Positions 1-9,120 are shown, numbered from the stretch's first letter. The stretch is 64,000 nt of DNA from Solitalea lacus (GCF_022014595.1 NZ_CP091740.1:2654200-2718199); one strand, 5' to 3'. Made by a program: numbers and translations. Notes: generated by a model not told the origin, from the letters alone.

Positions 1-1260
1 TCACAAGCGGGCGTTTTTAAGCTGGACAAAGAGTTTTATGCTGATACAGCCTCATTTTTGGAAAATTTCACCAATGCTCGTTTTAGTAATGAAACCATTT
101 TACTCAAAGGAGCGCGTGCATTTGAATTTGAACAAATCAGCAAGCTAATCGAACAAAAGGTTCATGAAACGGTATTTGAAATCAACCTTAATGGATTAAT
201 TCAAAATCTTAATTACTATAAATCGAAGTTAGAACCAGACACAAAACTAATGGCCATGGTAAAGGCCTTTTCCTATGGCAGTGGCAGTTTTGAAATTGCT
301 AGTGTTTTACAATACCACAAGGTTGATTATTTAGCTGTCGCTTATGTAGATGAAGGAGTAGAGTTGCGTAAGGGAGGCATTAAACTTCCAATTATGGTCA
401 TGAGCCCGGACGTTTCAGCTTTTGAAGGAATGGTAAAAGCCAACCTTGAGCCTGAAATATATAATTTCAGAATTTTAAATGAGCTTATCAGCTTTTTATT
501 AACCCGAAATACAAAGGAATATCGGATCCATCTAAAAATTGATACCGGAATGCATCGTTTGGGTTTTTTAGAAGAGAACATCGATAAGCTTATTACTATA
601 CTGAATGAAAACAGGCATATCAGGGTTGCTTCAGTATTTTCACATTTAGCTGCCAGCGAAGACGCTGCAGAGGATGGCTTCACGCAAAAACAATTAGATA
701 CATTATTGCGGGTAACTCAGAAACTTGAATTGGGGTTAGGCTATTCATTTATAAAGCATATATGTAATACAGCGGGTATAAGCAGGCACCCTGAAGCGCA
801 TTTGGATATGGTCCGTTTAGGATTAGGACTTTATGGAATTGATAGCGCTGTTAAAAACAATCGACAACTACAGCCAATTGGAACGCTTAAGACAACCATT
901 ACCCAAATAAAAGAACTGGAAGCAGGGGAGACCGTTAGCTACAACCGACGAGGAATAATTACGCAACACTCCAGGATAGCTACCGTAAAGTTAGGCTATG
1001 CAGACGGATACAGCAGGAAACTTGGATATGGAAATGGAGAGATGCTTGTAAATGGACATCGGGTGCCGGTTATAGGAACTGTTTGTATGGATATGCTCAT
1101 GCTTGATGTGACAGGAGTTGAATGCAAAGAAACAGACGAGGTCATAGTTTTTAACGATGAGTTGCGGGTAGAAGAGTTGGCTGATAAAATAGGAACGATT
1201 CCGTATGAAGTACTAACTGGTATTTCGCAACGGGTAAAACGCATCTATGTTTATGAATAA
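1..1260 (+). CDS. alr: Bifunctional MurF/alanine racemase, 3' part (alanine racemase domain)
   Basis: The frame is open from base 1, so the gene begins outside the window. The first 40 or so visible residues resemble the end of a Mur ligase C-terminal domain, and the rest is a whole alanine racemase (PLP enzyme, L-Ala to D-Ala for peptidoglycan). The PLP lysine sits in the motif AMVKAFSYGSG (codon at 262-264) and the catalytic tyrosine in ETVSYNRRG (codon at 940-942). The fusion of UDP-MurNAc-tripeptide D-Ala-D-Ala ligase with racemase is typical of Bacteroidetes. The TTG at 58 is only an internal codon and not a convincing start. That the MurF half lies upstream is inferred from the family. 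Confidence 0.9.
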   Translation, partial: SQAGVFKLDKEFYADTASFLENFTNARFSNETILLKGARAFEFEQISKLIEQKVHETVFEINLNGLIQNLNYYKSKLEPDTKLMAMVKAFSYGSGSFEIASVLQYHKVDYLAVAYVDEGVELRKGGIKLPIMVMSPDVSAFEGMVKANLEPEIYNFRILNELISFLLTRNTKEYRIHLKIDTGMHRLGFLEENIDKLITILNENRHIRVASVFSHLAASEDAAEDGFTQKQLDTLLRVTQKLELGLGYSFIKHICNTAGISRHPEAHLDMVRLGLGLYGIDSAVKNNRQLQPIGTLKTTITQIKELEAGETVSYNRRGIITQHSRIATVKLGYADGYSRKLGYGNGEMLVNGHRVPVIGTVCMDMLMLDVTGVECKETDEVIVFNDELRVEELADKIGTIPYEVLTGISQRVKRIYVYE

Positions 1261-1341
1261 ATAACAAAACTTACATTAAAGTAATATAAAGCAAACTATT
1301 TTGCACTTATTTTTGGTACAGAATTTTTAAAGATCCACTTC

Positions 1342-1932
1342 ATGGAAGAAATAGGAAAACTCCGTCGCAAAGCCAAGGTTAGAAGCGTATGGAAAGTAAT
1401 TTTTGGTTTTTTTGCCAAAGGATTACTTTTTGTGTTACCGTTAGGATTAACATTTTACATTATTGCCAGTGGTATCAGATTTGTAGATAATTTGATTGAC
1501 CTTGGCATTCCGGGTTTAGGACTGATTATTGTACTTACATCAATAACATTCATTGGTGTTCTGGTAACGTATTTAATTACCGAACCGATAGCCAATTACT
1601 TTGAAAAGTTGGTAAACAGGATACCCTTGTTTAAACTAATTTACACGTCGATAAAGGATTTTATGGCAGCTTTTTTCGGCGAAGATAAGAAGTTTAACGA
1701 GCCAGTACTGGTACAAATAAATGAATTTGGGCTAAAGAAGGTAGGATTTATCACACAGAAAGACCTTTCAATATTAGGTGTAACGGATGAGGTTGGAGTT
1801 TACTTTCCTCATTCGTACAATTTTTCGGGTGAGTTTTTTGTCGTTCCGGTAAAACACGTAAAACCTTTGAGTTTAAACTCCGGAGAGATAATGAAATTCA
1901 CGGTTTCAGGGGGTGTAAGTGATTTGAAATAG
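1342..1932 (+). CDS. DUF502 family membrane protein
   Basis: A 196-residue protein with two predicted membrane helices (about residues 20-45 and 55-80) followed by a soluble domain of about 100 residues containing GEDKKFNEPVLVQ and the GVYFPHSYNFSGEFFVV block. This layout matches the DUF502 family, whose role is poorly known. It follows the racemase by 81 bases and precedes the patatin gene by 18 bases, so the two are probably cotranscribed. No catalytic motif is visible. Confidence 0.8.
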   Translation: MEEIGKLRRKAKVRSVWKVIFGFFAKGLLFVLPLGLTFYIIASGIRFVDNLIDLGIPGLGLIIVLTSITFIGVLVTYLITEPIANYFEKLVNRIPLFKLIYTSIKDFMAAFFGEDKKFNEPVLVQINEFGLKKVGFITQKDLSILGVTDEVGVYFPHSYNFSGEFFVVPVKHVKPLSLNSGEIMKFTVSGGVSDLK

Positions 1933-1950
1933 GCAAGGAGAGGTGTACTT

Positions 1951-2850
1951 ATGAAAAAACAAAAAGTGTGTTTGGTATTGGGAAGTGGTGGAGCCAGAGG
2001 CATGGCCCAAATAGGCGTAATTGAGGAACTGGAGCGAAACGGGTTTGAGATTTCGCAAATTGCCGGTTGTTCAATGGGTGCATTAATAGGAGGGATTTAC
2101 TGTTCAGGACATCTACAAACTTATAAAAACTGGTTGCTAAATCTTGAAAAGATGGATGTCTTCCGCTTACTAGATTTTACGCTTTCGGGTGGTGGTTTTG
2201 TTCGTGGCGACAGAGTACTAAATGCAATTGAAGAATTGATCGGTACTCATCATATTGAAAACTTTGATATTCCATTTACTGCCGTTGCCACTGATGTGAG
2301 TGCTCAACGGGAAATTTATTTTACCACTGGTAATTTATTTAAGGCAATTAGGGCTTCTATTGCAATACCAACAGTATTTACTCCTGTTGTGGAAAATGGA
2401 AAAGTTCTCCTTGATGGCGGGCTACTAAATCCATTGCCAATTGGAGTAGTTAATCGTCAACCGGATGAGTTATTGTTCGTCGTTAATGTTAATGCCGGAA
2501 TTCCACCGCTTAAAACAAACCTTGAATCCAACGGTGAATTACAGACCAAAGGAAAAGGGTTGTGGGATAATTGGATCTCATCCTTTTTACGGGCTGATAC
2601 AAAAACCACCGAATCAATTGAACGCATGGGAATGTTTGGGCTACTAAACCGTTCTTTTGATTTGATTCAAGATAGACTTACACAGCTAATGCTTGAAACA
2701 TACAAGCCTGATTTACTTGTAAATATATCAAGAAACTCATGCGGGAGCTTTGAATTTTACAGGGCTGCAGAGCTGATAGAAATTGGTAAAGTTAGTTGTG
2801 ATTTGACTTTACAATCTTATCTGCAAAAAGTAATGATAAATGGTTCATAG
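1951..2850 (+). CDS. Patatin-like phospholipase (RssA-type)
   Basis: A 299-residue patatin domain hydrolase. It has the oxyanion-hole motif GSGGARG (residues 11-17), the nucleophile elbow GCSMG with Ser41, and the DGG motif with catalytic Asp155, so the Ser-Asp dyad is complete. No signal peptide is seen, which suggests a cytoplasmic lipid acyl hydrolase. The family ranges from phospholipases to esterases, so the substrate is unknown. The stop codon lies inside the 5' arm of a terminator hairpin. Confidence 0.88.
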   Translation: MKKQKVCLVLGSGGARGMAQIGVIEELERNGFEISQIAGCSMGALIGGIYCSGHLQTYKNWLLNLEKMDVFRLLDFTLSGGGFVRGDRVLNAIEELIGTHHIENFDIPFTAVATDVSAQREIYFTTGNLFKAIRASIAIPTVFTPVVENGKVLLDGGLLNPLPIGVVNRQPDELLFVVNVNAGIPPLKTNLESNGELQTKGKGLWDNWISSFLRADTKTTESIERMGMFGLLNRSFDLIQDRLTQLMLETYKPDLLVNISRNSCGSFEFYRAAELIEIGKVSCDLTLQSYLQKVMINGS

Positions 2851-2880
2851 TCATAATTGGGTGGCTATGAACCATTTTTA
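2839..2880 (+). terminator. Intrinsic terminator overlapping the patatin stop codon
   Basis: ATGGTTCATAG (2840-2850) pairs perfectly with CTATGAACCAT (2865-2875) across a 14-base loop and is followed by a T run. The stem includes the stop codon of the upstream gene. Confidence 0.75.
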
Positions 2881-2882
2881 AC

Positions 2883-3605
2883 CTAAAAGTTAGGTTTAAT
2901 AACGTATTTATTGTAAAAGCGAACAATGTGCTCTACAGCTTCTTCGGCTGTATCAACTAAACGGAATAAATTCTGATCTTCAGAAGAAATGTAACCACCG
3001 TCTTCCATCTCTCGCTTGATCCAATCTAACAATCCGCTCCAATATTCAATCCCGACCAAAACTATTGGGAATCTTGCCACCTTTCCTGTTTGAATAAGCG
3101 TTAAGGCCTCAAACAATTCATCCATAGTGCCGAAACCTCCGGGAAGCACCACAAATCCTTGTGAATATTTTACAAACATTACCTTACGAACAAAGAAGTA
3201 GTCATAAGTCATCAATTTATCTTTATCAATAAATGCATTATGAAACTGTTCATGAGGTAGATCAATATTTAACCCCACTGATTTTCCGCCGGTTAAATGA
3301 GCTCCTTTATTAGCAGCTTCCATTACACCAGGTCCTCCACCAGATATAATCCCATATCCGTTTTGAGTAAGCTTTTTGGCAATTTCAACGGCAACTTCAT
3401 AGTATTTAGAACCTGGTTTTACCCTTGCCGAACCAAAAATAGAAACGCAGGGCCCAATACGTGCCATTGTTTCAAAACCTTTTATAAATTCGGCCATGAT
3501 CTTAAAAATTTGCCATGAATCAGTAACTTTTACCTCCGGCCAATCTTTATTAGCAAACCCCTCACGTATTCTTTCATCATTAATTAAATCATCATTCATG
3601 TTCAT
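2883..3605 (-). CDS. LOG family protein (TIGR00730-type nucleotide phosphoribohydrolase)
   Basis: A 240-residue Rossmann-like protein with both hallmark motifs of the LOG/lysine-decarboxylase-like family: GGGPGVME (residues 89-96) and PGGFGTMDE (residues 155-163). Characterised members cleave cytokinin riboside monophosphates or other nucleoside 5'-monophosphates to the free base and ribose 5-phosphate. The older name lysine decarboxylase is wrong for this family. A second in-frame ATG two codons downstream is an equally possible start. It is convergent with the patatin gene. Confidence 0.88.
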   Translation of the reverse strand: MNMNDDLINDERIREGFANKDWPEVKVTDSWQIFKIMAEFIKGFETMARIGPCVSIFGSARVKPGSKYYEVAVEIAKKLTQNGYGIISGGGPGVMEAANKGAHLTGGKSVGLNIDLPHEQFHNAFIDKDKLMTYDYFFVRKVMFVKYSQGFVVLPGGFGTMDELFEALTLIQTGKVARFPIVLVGIEYWSGLLDWIKREMEDGGYISSEDQNLFRLVDTAEEAVEHIVRFYNKYVIKPNF

Positions 3606-3656
3606 GGTACATAGAATTAAGACAGATTAGTTAAGCAACCAATCCGTTTTTGTAAA

Positions 3657-5153
3657 TTATTTTGTTTTTAAAGCAGATTCATCATTAATGCCTGTATTTA
3701 TTGCTTGATCAGTTGCATTCGAAGAAAAGATATATAGGCCAATAAATGTCAATAAGCCGTTAATAATCAATAGTTCAAGTCCGATTTGAAAATTTCCGAA
3801 TATGTTTTGTTGGTTTTTATCAAGCACAAAACAAATTGCCGGTGCAGCCAAACAAATGAATGGTACATACTTTCCATGGAGTATGCGCTTTGTTAGAATG
3901 CCGAACGAGAATAACCCCAATAACGGACCGTATGTATAACCTGCAAGCTTTAAAATCAAACCTATCATGCTCGGATTGTTTATCCACTTAAACATCATTA
4001 CCAACAATAAAAACAAAAACGCAAAGCTTAAGTGTACACGCTGGCGAATTTTCTTTTTCTGAACATCGCTCCAGGTTGCACTACGCTGCATCCCCAAAAT
4101 ATCGATGCAAAATGATGAAGTCAAGGCTGTAATAGCACCATCGGCACTTGGGAAAAGAGCAGAAATTAATGCGATAATGAAAATAACCGATATCATTGTA
4201 GGCATGTGCTTTAATGCTATTTCAGGAAAAAGCTTATCGCCTGAGGCCGCAACGCCGATCTTACTACCGTACAGATGTAGAAGCCCCCCTAAAACCAAAA
4301 ACAAACCAATAACCAGCAACATTATAAACGCTAGGGTCACCATATTTTTTTGGGCATCCTTCAATGTTTTTACCGAAATATTCTTCTGCATCATTTCCTG
4401 ATCCATGCCTGTCATGGTAATTGTAATGAAAGCGCCTGCAAGTATTTGTTTAACAAAAAACAATTTATCATTAGCATCCGTAAAGAATATTTTTGAATAG
4501 CCCGAAGAATTTAATGCTTCAAAGCCTCCAGCCATAGTCATGTCCAACTGCTTCAGAATATAAACTACGCAAATAACTAAACCCGCTAGCATACAGGTAG
4601 TTTGCAGTGTATCGGTCCAAACAATGGTTTTCACACCACCTTCATAGGTGTACAACAAGATCATTAACAGAATGATAAGAGTGGTAAGCCAAAAAGGCAC
4701 ATGAAACTGTGAAAGTATGGCTTCTTGCAAAATGTTAACCACTAAATACAAACGGGCTGTGGCGCCCAATGTTCTTGAAACGATAAAAAAAGAAGCTCCC
4801 GTTTTATAAGAACTGAATCCCAAACGAGTATTCAAATAGGTATAAATTGATGTTAGATTAAGTCTATAATACAACGGCAGCAAAACAAATGCAATTGCAA
4901 GATAACCTATAAAATATCCTATAGTTATTTGAAAATAGGAAAATGCCTCTTTTCCTACAGACCCTGGAACGCTCACAAAAGTTACCCCAGATAAGGAGGT
5001 TCCAATCATACCAAATGCAACTAGCATCCAGTTCGAACTTTTATTACCGATAAAAAAAGTTTCGTTTCCGGCATTTCGTGAGGTAAAATACGCTACTACC
5101 AGTAATACGATAAAGTATAATGCAACAAATGAAAATAGTAATGATGCCGACAT
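3657..5153 (-). CDS. Sodium:solute symporter (SSS family)
   Basis: A 498-residue polytopic membrane protein with about 13 hydrophobic segments. The early GTSLSGVTFVSVPG block in TM2 and the IALISALFPSADGAITALTSSF block are typical of the SSS (SLC5-like) family of Na+-coupled symporters. The substrate cannot be read from sequence. It lies 51 bases downstream of the LOG gene's start on the same strand, but the two face away from each other in order (symporter first, LOG second), so they may share a transcript. Confidence 0.88.
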   Translation of the reverse strand: MSASLLFSFVALYFIVLLVVAYFTSRNAGNETFFIGNKSSNWMLVAFGMIGTSLSGVTFVSVPGSVGKEAFSYFQITIGYFIGYLAIAFVLLPLYYRLNLTSIYTYLNTRLGFSSYKTGASFFIVSRTLGATARLYLVVNILQEAILSQFHVPFWLTTLIILLMILLYTYEGGVKTIVWTDTLQTTCMLAGLVICVVYILKQLDMTMAGGFEALNSSGYSKIFFTDANDKLFFVKQILAGAFITITMTGMDQEMMQKNISVKTLKDAQKNMVTLAFIMLLVIGLFLVLGGLLHLYGSKIGVAASGDKLFPEIALKHMPTMISVIFIIALISALFPSADGAITALTSSFCIDILGMQRSATWSDVQKKKIRQRVHLSFAFLFLLLVMMFKWINNPSMIGLILKLAGYTYGPLLGLFSFGILTKRILHGKYVPFICLAAPAICFVLDKNQQNIFGNFQIGLELLIINGLLTFIGLYIFSSNATDQAINTGINDESALKTK

Positions 5154-5300
5154 AATGTTTAGTTAGTTTACAATTGAGTCTCTTTCCAATCTGTTAAATA
5201 TGAAAAAAAATCCAAAATACTTTTCATTTAATTTTTGATACAAACCCAATAGTACTGGTTAATAACTACTAACAATTGCAATAATAATGCTAATAAATAA

Positions 5301-5331
5301 TTGATTGAACGATTTAGCCTGCGCATATTTG
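5301..5331 (+). promoter_or_regulatory. Predicted Bacteroidetes promoter of recR
   Basis: TTG at 5301-5303 and CATATTTG at 5324-5331 are separated by exactly 20 bases. This matches the Bacteroidetes -33/-7 pattern (TTTG and TAnnTTTG) with one mismatch. Transcription would start near 5337, about 17 bases before the recR ATG. Confidence 0.45.
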
Positions 5332-5353
5332 TAGTTTATAGTTATTATTGCAG

Positions 5354-5971
5354 ATGCAGTTTTCATCGAAATTACTAGAAGAAGCCGTTAATGAGTTTGC
5401 AAAGCTCCCTGGAATAGGTTCAAAAACAGCTTTGCGATTAGTGTTGCACCTTTTAAACCAATCTTCAGATGAAGTGGAACGCTTTGGAACTACCATGATA
5501 AAACTGCGTCAGAATATACGGTTTTGCTCTAACTGCGGTAATATTTCTGACACTCCACAATGTGAAATATGCACTCATCCTAAACGAGACCGCTCAATTA
5601 TTTGCGTGGTTGAAGATAGTAGAGATGTTATGGCCGTTGAGAATACGCAGCAATTTAATGGCTTGTATCATGTACTAAACGGTTTAATTTCTCCAATGGA
5701 GGGTATAGGACCTTCTGACTTAAATATTAGCAAATTGCTTGAACGAGCAGCTTCTGGAGAGCCAAAAGAGGTAATTTTAGCGCTTAATCCCACAATGGAA
5801 GGTGACACGACTATTTTCTACCTTTATAAAAAACTAAAAGACTTTAATATAAAAATCACTACTATTGCCAGAGGGATTTCATTTGGCGGCGAAATAGAAT
5901 ATGCGGATGAGCTTACACTTGGTAGGTCAATTACCACCCGAGTTACCTATGAAAACACCTTACTGAAATGA
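5354..5971 (+). CDS. recR: Recombination mediator RecR
   Basis: A 205-residue RecR, the RecFOR-pathway protein that helps load RecA onto gapped DNA. It has the N-terminal helix-hairpin-helix (KLPGIGSKTALRL), a four-cysteine zinc finger (Cys58, 61, 70, 73) and a TOPRIM domain (IICVVEDSRDVMAVE and NPTMEGDTT). The ATG at 5354 is preferred over a TTG two codons upstream because it gives the usual family length. Confidence 0.95.
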   Translation: MQFSSKLLEEAVNEFAKLPGIGSKTALRLVLHLLNQSSDEVERFGTTMIKLRQNIRFCSNCGNISDTPQCEICTHPKRDRSIICVVEDSRDVMAVENTQQFNGLYHVLNGLISPMEGIGPSDLNISKLLERAASGEPKEVILALNPTMEGDTTIFYLYKKLKDFNIKITTIARGISFGGEIEYADELTLGRSITTRVTYENTLLK

Positions 5972-6104
5972 TGATTAAGGTTTCACCTGGAAATAGTTTT
6001 AGAAGATAACGGAATAAATCAAACCATAAAAAGATTAAGAGACCCGGTAGAGATTTTAGTATTCTCATGAATCGTTAGTCTTTTCGTCTTGTATCTAAAC
6101 AAAC

Positions 6105-6920
6105 ATGTCTTTAAAAGGAAAAACTGTTATTATTACCGGTGCTTCATCGGGCATCGGAAAAGCCTGCGCTGAAGAATTCGCTAAACAAGGGGCAAACTTG
6201 GTATTAGGAGCCCGTCAGTACGTTGCGCTGTGTGAAATTGGACAACAATTAGAACAACAGTATGGAATCAGGGCTGTTGCCGTTGGTTGCGATGTAACCC
6301 ATGAAGATGACTGCAGAACTTTAATTGGCCAAGCTAAATTAACTTTTGGCAAAATTGACGTATTGGTTAACAATGCGGGCATTTCAATGCGTGCGTTATT
6401 TAAAGACCTTGATTTAAATGTGTTACGCCAGGTTATGGATATTAACTTTTGGGGTACAGTTTACTGCACAAAATATGCACTTCCCGAAATTATAAAATCG
6501 CAGGGATCAATTATTGGAGTTTCGTCAATTGCCGGATACAAAGGTTTGCCTGGCCGTACTGGATATTCTGCTTCTAAATTTGCAATGCAAGGATTTTTAG
6601 AATCGCTAAGAATTGAAAACCTGAAAAACAATGTGCATGTAATGCTGGCCTGTCCAGGTTTTACGGCATCAAACATTAGAAATGTAGCATTGAACAAGAA
6701 TAATGAACAGCAAGGCGAATCTTCAATGGATGAGGGAAAAATGATGACGGCCGAAGAGGTAGCGAAAATCATTGTTAAAGGTGTTGAAAAGCGCAAACGG
6801 GACTTAATTATTACTGGCCAAGGAAAGCTAACTGTATTTTTAAGTCGTTGGTTCCCATCTTTAACCGATAAATTAGTTTACAATCACTTTACAAAAGAGA
6901 AAGACCCTCTTTTGAGATAA
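6105..6920 (+). CDS. SDR family NAD(P)-dependent oxidoreductase
   Basis: A 271-residue classical short-chain dehydrogenase. It has the cofactor motif TGASSGIG (residues 11-18), NNAG (89-92) and a complete catalytic set Ser140, Tyr154 and Lys158 (YSASK). The substrate is unknown. The last 40 residues (RKRDLIITGQGKLTVFLSRWFPSLTDKLV) are hydrophobic and could bind membrane or lipid, as in SDRs of the DHRS7 group. A strong palindrome follows the stop codon. Confidence 0.9.
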   Translation: MSLKGKTVIITGASSGIGKACAEEFAKQGANLVLGARQYVALCEIGQQLEQQYGIRAVAVGCDVTHEDDCRTLIGQAKLTFGKIDVLVNNAGISMRALFKDLDLNVLRQVMDINFWGTVYCTKYALPEIIKSQGSIIGVSSIAGYKGLPGRTGYSASKFAMQGFLESLRIENLKNNVHVMLACPGFTASNIRNVALNKNNEQQGESSMDEGKMMTAEEVAKIIVKGVEKRKRDLIITGQGKLTVFLSRWFPSLTDKLVYNHFTKEKDPLLR

Positions 6921-6929
6921 TCCTTAATT

Positions 6930-6972
6930 AATAGTCTATAGTTATTTATCAGTTAACTAACTATAGACTATT
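6930..6972. repeat. 15-bp perfect palindrome between SDR and hydrolase genes
   Basis: AATAGTCTATAGTTA at 6930-6944 is exactly complementary to 6958-6972, with a 13-base loop. The 3' arm is followed by TCTTT rather than a clean T run, so it could be a factor-independent terminator of the SDR gene or an mRNA 3'-end stabiliser. Similar TAGTC/GACTA hairpins occur at 21107-21153 and 29927-29963. Confidence 0.6.
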
Positions 6973-6988
6973 CTTTGAATCCCATCGT

Positions 6989-7813
6989 ATGCTTTCCTAC
7001 TTTACCGGTATTTTTACAGCACATCCCTCTGTCCTGAGAAAAACAGATATTTCTTATGTCGATACTGACTCTCCCGATTATGATAATCAACGACACCGTT
7101 TAAACGTATACACCCCTGTAAACGCACAAAATTGTGATGTTTTGATTTTTGTACATGGAGGTGAGTGGGATAGTGGCGATAAAAATTTATACGGTAGAAT
7201 CGGATCTCACTTTGCCAATAAAGAAGTGGCATGGGTTTCTATCAATTATCGCTTAGCGCCTAAGTTCAATTACAAGGATATGGCCTTTGATGTAGCAAGG
7301 GCAGTTAAATGGGTTTATGAAAGCATTTCGGATTTTGGTGGAAATCCATCTCGCATATTTCTCTCAGGTCATTCAGCCGGCGGATATTTAAGTGCATTAA
7401 CAGGATTGGACAATCAGTATTTTAAGCAAGCTGAAATATCAAACCCATTAAAAGGATTAATATTAATTGACAGTTTTCTACTTGATTTATATGAGTTCTT
7501 TACCATTACAGATCCTGATTGGGCCAGGAAATACTATGACTTATTTGGAAGCAAGGAGCAAGAGTGGAGAACGGCAACACCGATGTTTTACTTGAACGGA
7601 TCCCAACTCCCCATCCGTGCATTCTTGGGTTCAAAAACATACCCGGGGATATTACTTGGCAATGATAGGTTCAGAAAACAGTGCGAATTAGCAGGAAAAG
7701 ATTACCAACTGCACATTATTAGAGGAAAAGCCCATCGAGCCATGATTACTCAACTATTTTTCTCAAAAAACAATATGTACCATCACATAATCGATTTTAT
7801 GAAAAACAATTGA
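6989..7813 (+). CDS. Alpha/beta hydrolase (carboxylesterase/BD-FAE-like)
   Basis: A 274-residue alpha/beta hydrolase fold protein of the carboxylesterase/kynurenine-formamidase-like group. It has the oxyanion motif HGGEW (residues 56-60), the nucleophile elbow GHSAG with Ser129 and a C-terminal His249 in GKAHRAM. No signal peptide is seen. The substrate is unknown. It ends 12 bases from the convergent YitT-family gene. Confidence 0.85.
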   Translation: MLSYFTGIFTAHPSVLRKTDISYVDTDSPDYDNQRHRLNVYTPVNAQNCDVLIFVHGGEWDSGDKNLYGRIGSHFANKEVAWVSINYRLAPKFNYKDMAFDVARAVKWVYESISDFGGNPSRIFLSGHSAGGYLSALTGLDNQYFKQAEISNPLKGLILIDSFLLDLYEFFTITDPDWARKYYDLFGSKEQEWRTATPMFYLNGSQLPIRAFLGSKTYPGILLGNDRFRKQCELAGKDYQLHIIRGKAHRAMITQLFFSKNNMYHHIIDFMKNN

Positions 7814-7825
7814 GGGTTAAACGAT

Positions 7826-8713
7826 CTAATGCAATGGCCGGCGTTTAATCATACCTCCCTTGGTTTCATTAATGCTTTGCATAACCACAAATGCTCTTGG
7901 ATCAATCTTTTCAATTTCTGACTTTAATTTAGAAAGCTCCAGTCGGGTAACTACTGTAAATACAATATCAATTTCCCGATTTTGATAGACTCCCGAGCCA
8001 AATCCTCGCTCACCTTTGTAAATGGTTACCCCTCGACCCAGGTTCTTAATGATAGCTTCTTTAATTTCTGTGCTTCTAATTGAAATAATAGTTACTCCAG
8101 TATATTCATCGATACCTTGGATAATAAAATCAACAGTTTTAGAGGCTGACAGATAAGTTAAAATAGAATACATTGCAGCTTCAATACCCAGCAAAAATGC
8201 GGCAGCTCCGAAAATCACAATGTTTATTATAAGTATAATATCACCAATGGTTAAAGAGGATTTGCGGGTAACATAAACAGCAAGAATCTCAGTACCATCA
8301 ATAACCGATCCGCCTCGCATGGCTAAGCCTATACCTCCACCCAAAAAAAAGCCCCCGAAGATGGAAATCAGTAATTTGTCGGATGTTACTACTTCAAAAC
8401 TAATAGTTGACACTACGATTGCTAAACCTGAAATGGCCAAAAGTGTAAGCAGAGCAAATTTTTTTCCAATTTGCTTGTACCCAAGTACAATGAATGGAAT
8501 ATTCAAAAGCAAAATCAACAATGAAAAAGGAATTTGAGTGACATTATTGAGTAAAAGCGAAATACCTGTTACCCCGCCATCAATAAATCCATTAGGAATC
8601 AAAAAACTCTTTAGCCCAAATGCAGCAGAAAGTATCCCTAAAATTATTAGAATTGCTCCATTTATATTGGAAACCAAATTAAGACGACGAACCGTTTTAC
8701 TTTTGCTAGACAT
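7826..8713 (-). CDS. YitT family membrane protein (DUF161/DUF2179)
   Basis: A 295-residue protein with five or six hydrophobic segments in the first 200 residues, including GLKSFLIPNGFIDGGVTGISLLL, then a C-terminal soluble DUF2179 domain (YTGVTIISIRSTEIKEAI... DIVFTVVTRLELSKL). This is the standard YitT architecture. The function is not established for the family. It is convergent with the hydrolase and has its own upstream region at 8714-8900. Confidence 0.88.
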   Translation of the reverse strand: MSSKSKTVRRLNLVSNINGAILIILGILSAAFGLKSFLIPNGFIDGGVTGISLLLNNVTQIPFSLLILLLNIPFIVLGYKQIGKKFALLTLLAISGLAIVVSTISFEVVTSDKLLISIFGGFFLGGGIGLAMRGGSVIDGTEILAVYVTRKSSLTIGDIILIINIVIFGAAAFLLGIEAAMYSILTYLSASKTVDFIIQGIDEYTGVTIISIRSTEIKEAIIKNLGRGVTIYKGERGFGSGVYQNREIDIVFTVVTRLELSKLKSEIEKIDPRAFVVMQSINETKGGMIKRRPLH

Positions 8714-8907
8714 GTAACAAATGTATTTGATTGAATTTTCACTTCATAATTAAAGACCATTTTACTACTAAAACATCAAAACCCTTATTGCCTCTCATTT
8801 TTTTTCAGATGTATTCTTCTTTTTTAAGCAACAGAAATTTAGTTGTAACATTGAAAAAATGAGCTATAATTCATTTTTTAAACTTTAATGCATTTTTATT
8901 TAAAAAT
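8714..8907. other. AT-rich intergenic region between YitT gene and trp leader
   Basis: About 190 bases of very AT-rich DNA separating a leftward gene from the rightward trp transcription unit. A perfect 9-bp inverted repeat AAAAAATGA (8854-8862) and TCATTTTTT (8871-8879) could be a weak hairpin. I see no coding sequence here. Confidence 0.4.
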
Positions 8908-8939
8908 TTTGCATTTAAAAAATAGAATATTCATATTTG
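8908..8939 (+). promoter_or_regulatory. Predicted promoter of the trp leader
   Basis: TTTG at 8908-8911 and CATATTTG at 8932-8939 have a 20-base spacing and match the Bacteroidetes TTTG/TAnnTTTG promoter with one mismatch. Transcription would begin near 8945, leaving only about 8 bases before the leader-peptide ATG. Confidence 0.55.
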
Positions 8940-8952
8940 GGCCAATCGAAAA

Positions 8953-9012
8953 ATGAAACAAAACGTATTAAATAACAATTGGTGGTGGCGCTGCATAAAC
9001 TGCGGACGGTAA
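8953..9012 (+). CDS. trpL: trp operon leader peptide (19 residues, Trp-Trp-Trp)
   Basis: A short frame ATG to TAA encodes MKQNVLNNNWWWRCINCGR. Three consecutive TGG codons at 8980-8988 sit 21 bases before the stop codon. It lies between a predicted promoter and a rho-independent terminator and directly precedes trpD. This is the textbook arrangement of a ribosome-mediated attenuator that senses charged tRNA-Trp. The peptide itself probably has no other job. Confidence 0.88.
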   Translation: MKQNVLNNNWWWRCINCGR

Positions 9013-9085
9013 CCTCATTGTTTTTAATAACAACACTATATCAAGATACTTTTATGAAGGGTTGCCGTTAAGGCAACCCTTTTTT
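9008..9085 (+). promoter_or_regulatory. trp attenuator: antiterminator and terminator
   Basis: The terminator stem is 9057-9066 with 9072-9081 (10 bp, 5-base loop), followed by a T run to 9085. The 5' arm GGGTTGCC (9059-9066) can instead pair along 8 bases with GGTAACCT (9008-9015), which overlaps the leader stop codon at 9010-9012. A ribosome stalled on the Trp codons leaves 9008-9015 free, so the antiterminator forms. A ribosome that reaches the stop codon covers it, so the terminator forms. The pairing is read from sequence and the mechanism is inferred. Confidence 0.82.
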
Positions 9086-9120
9086 GTTATATGTACTTAT
9101 CAACCCGAATATTTTAACGT

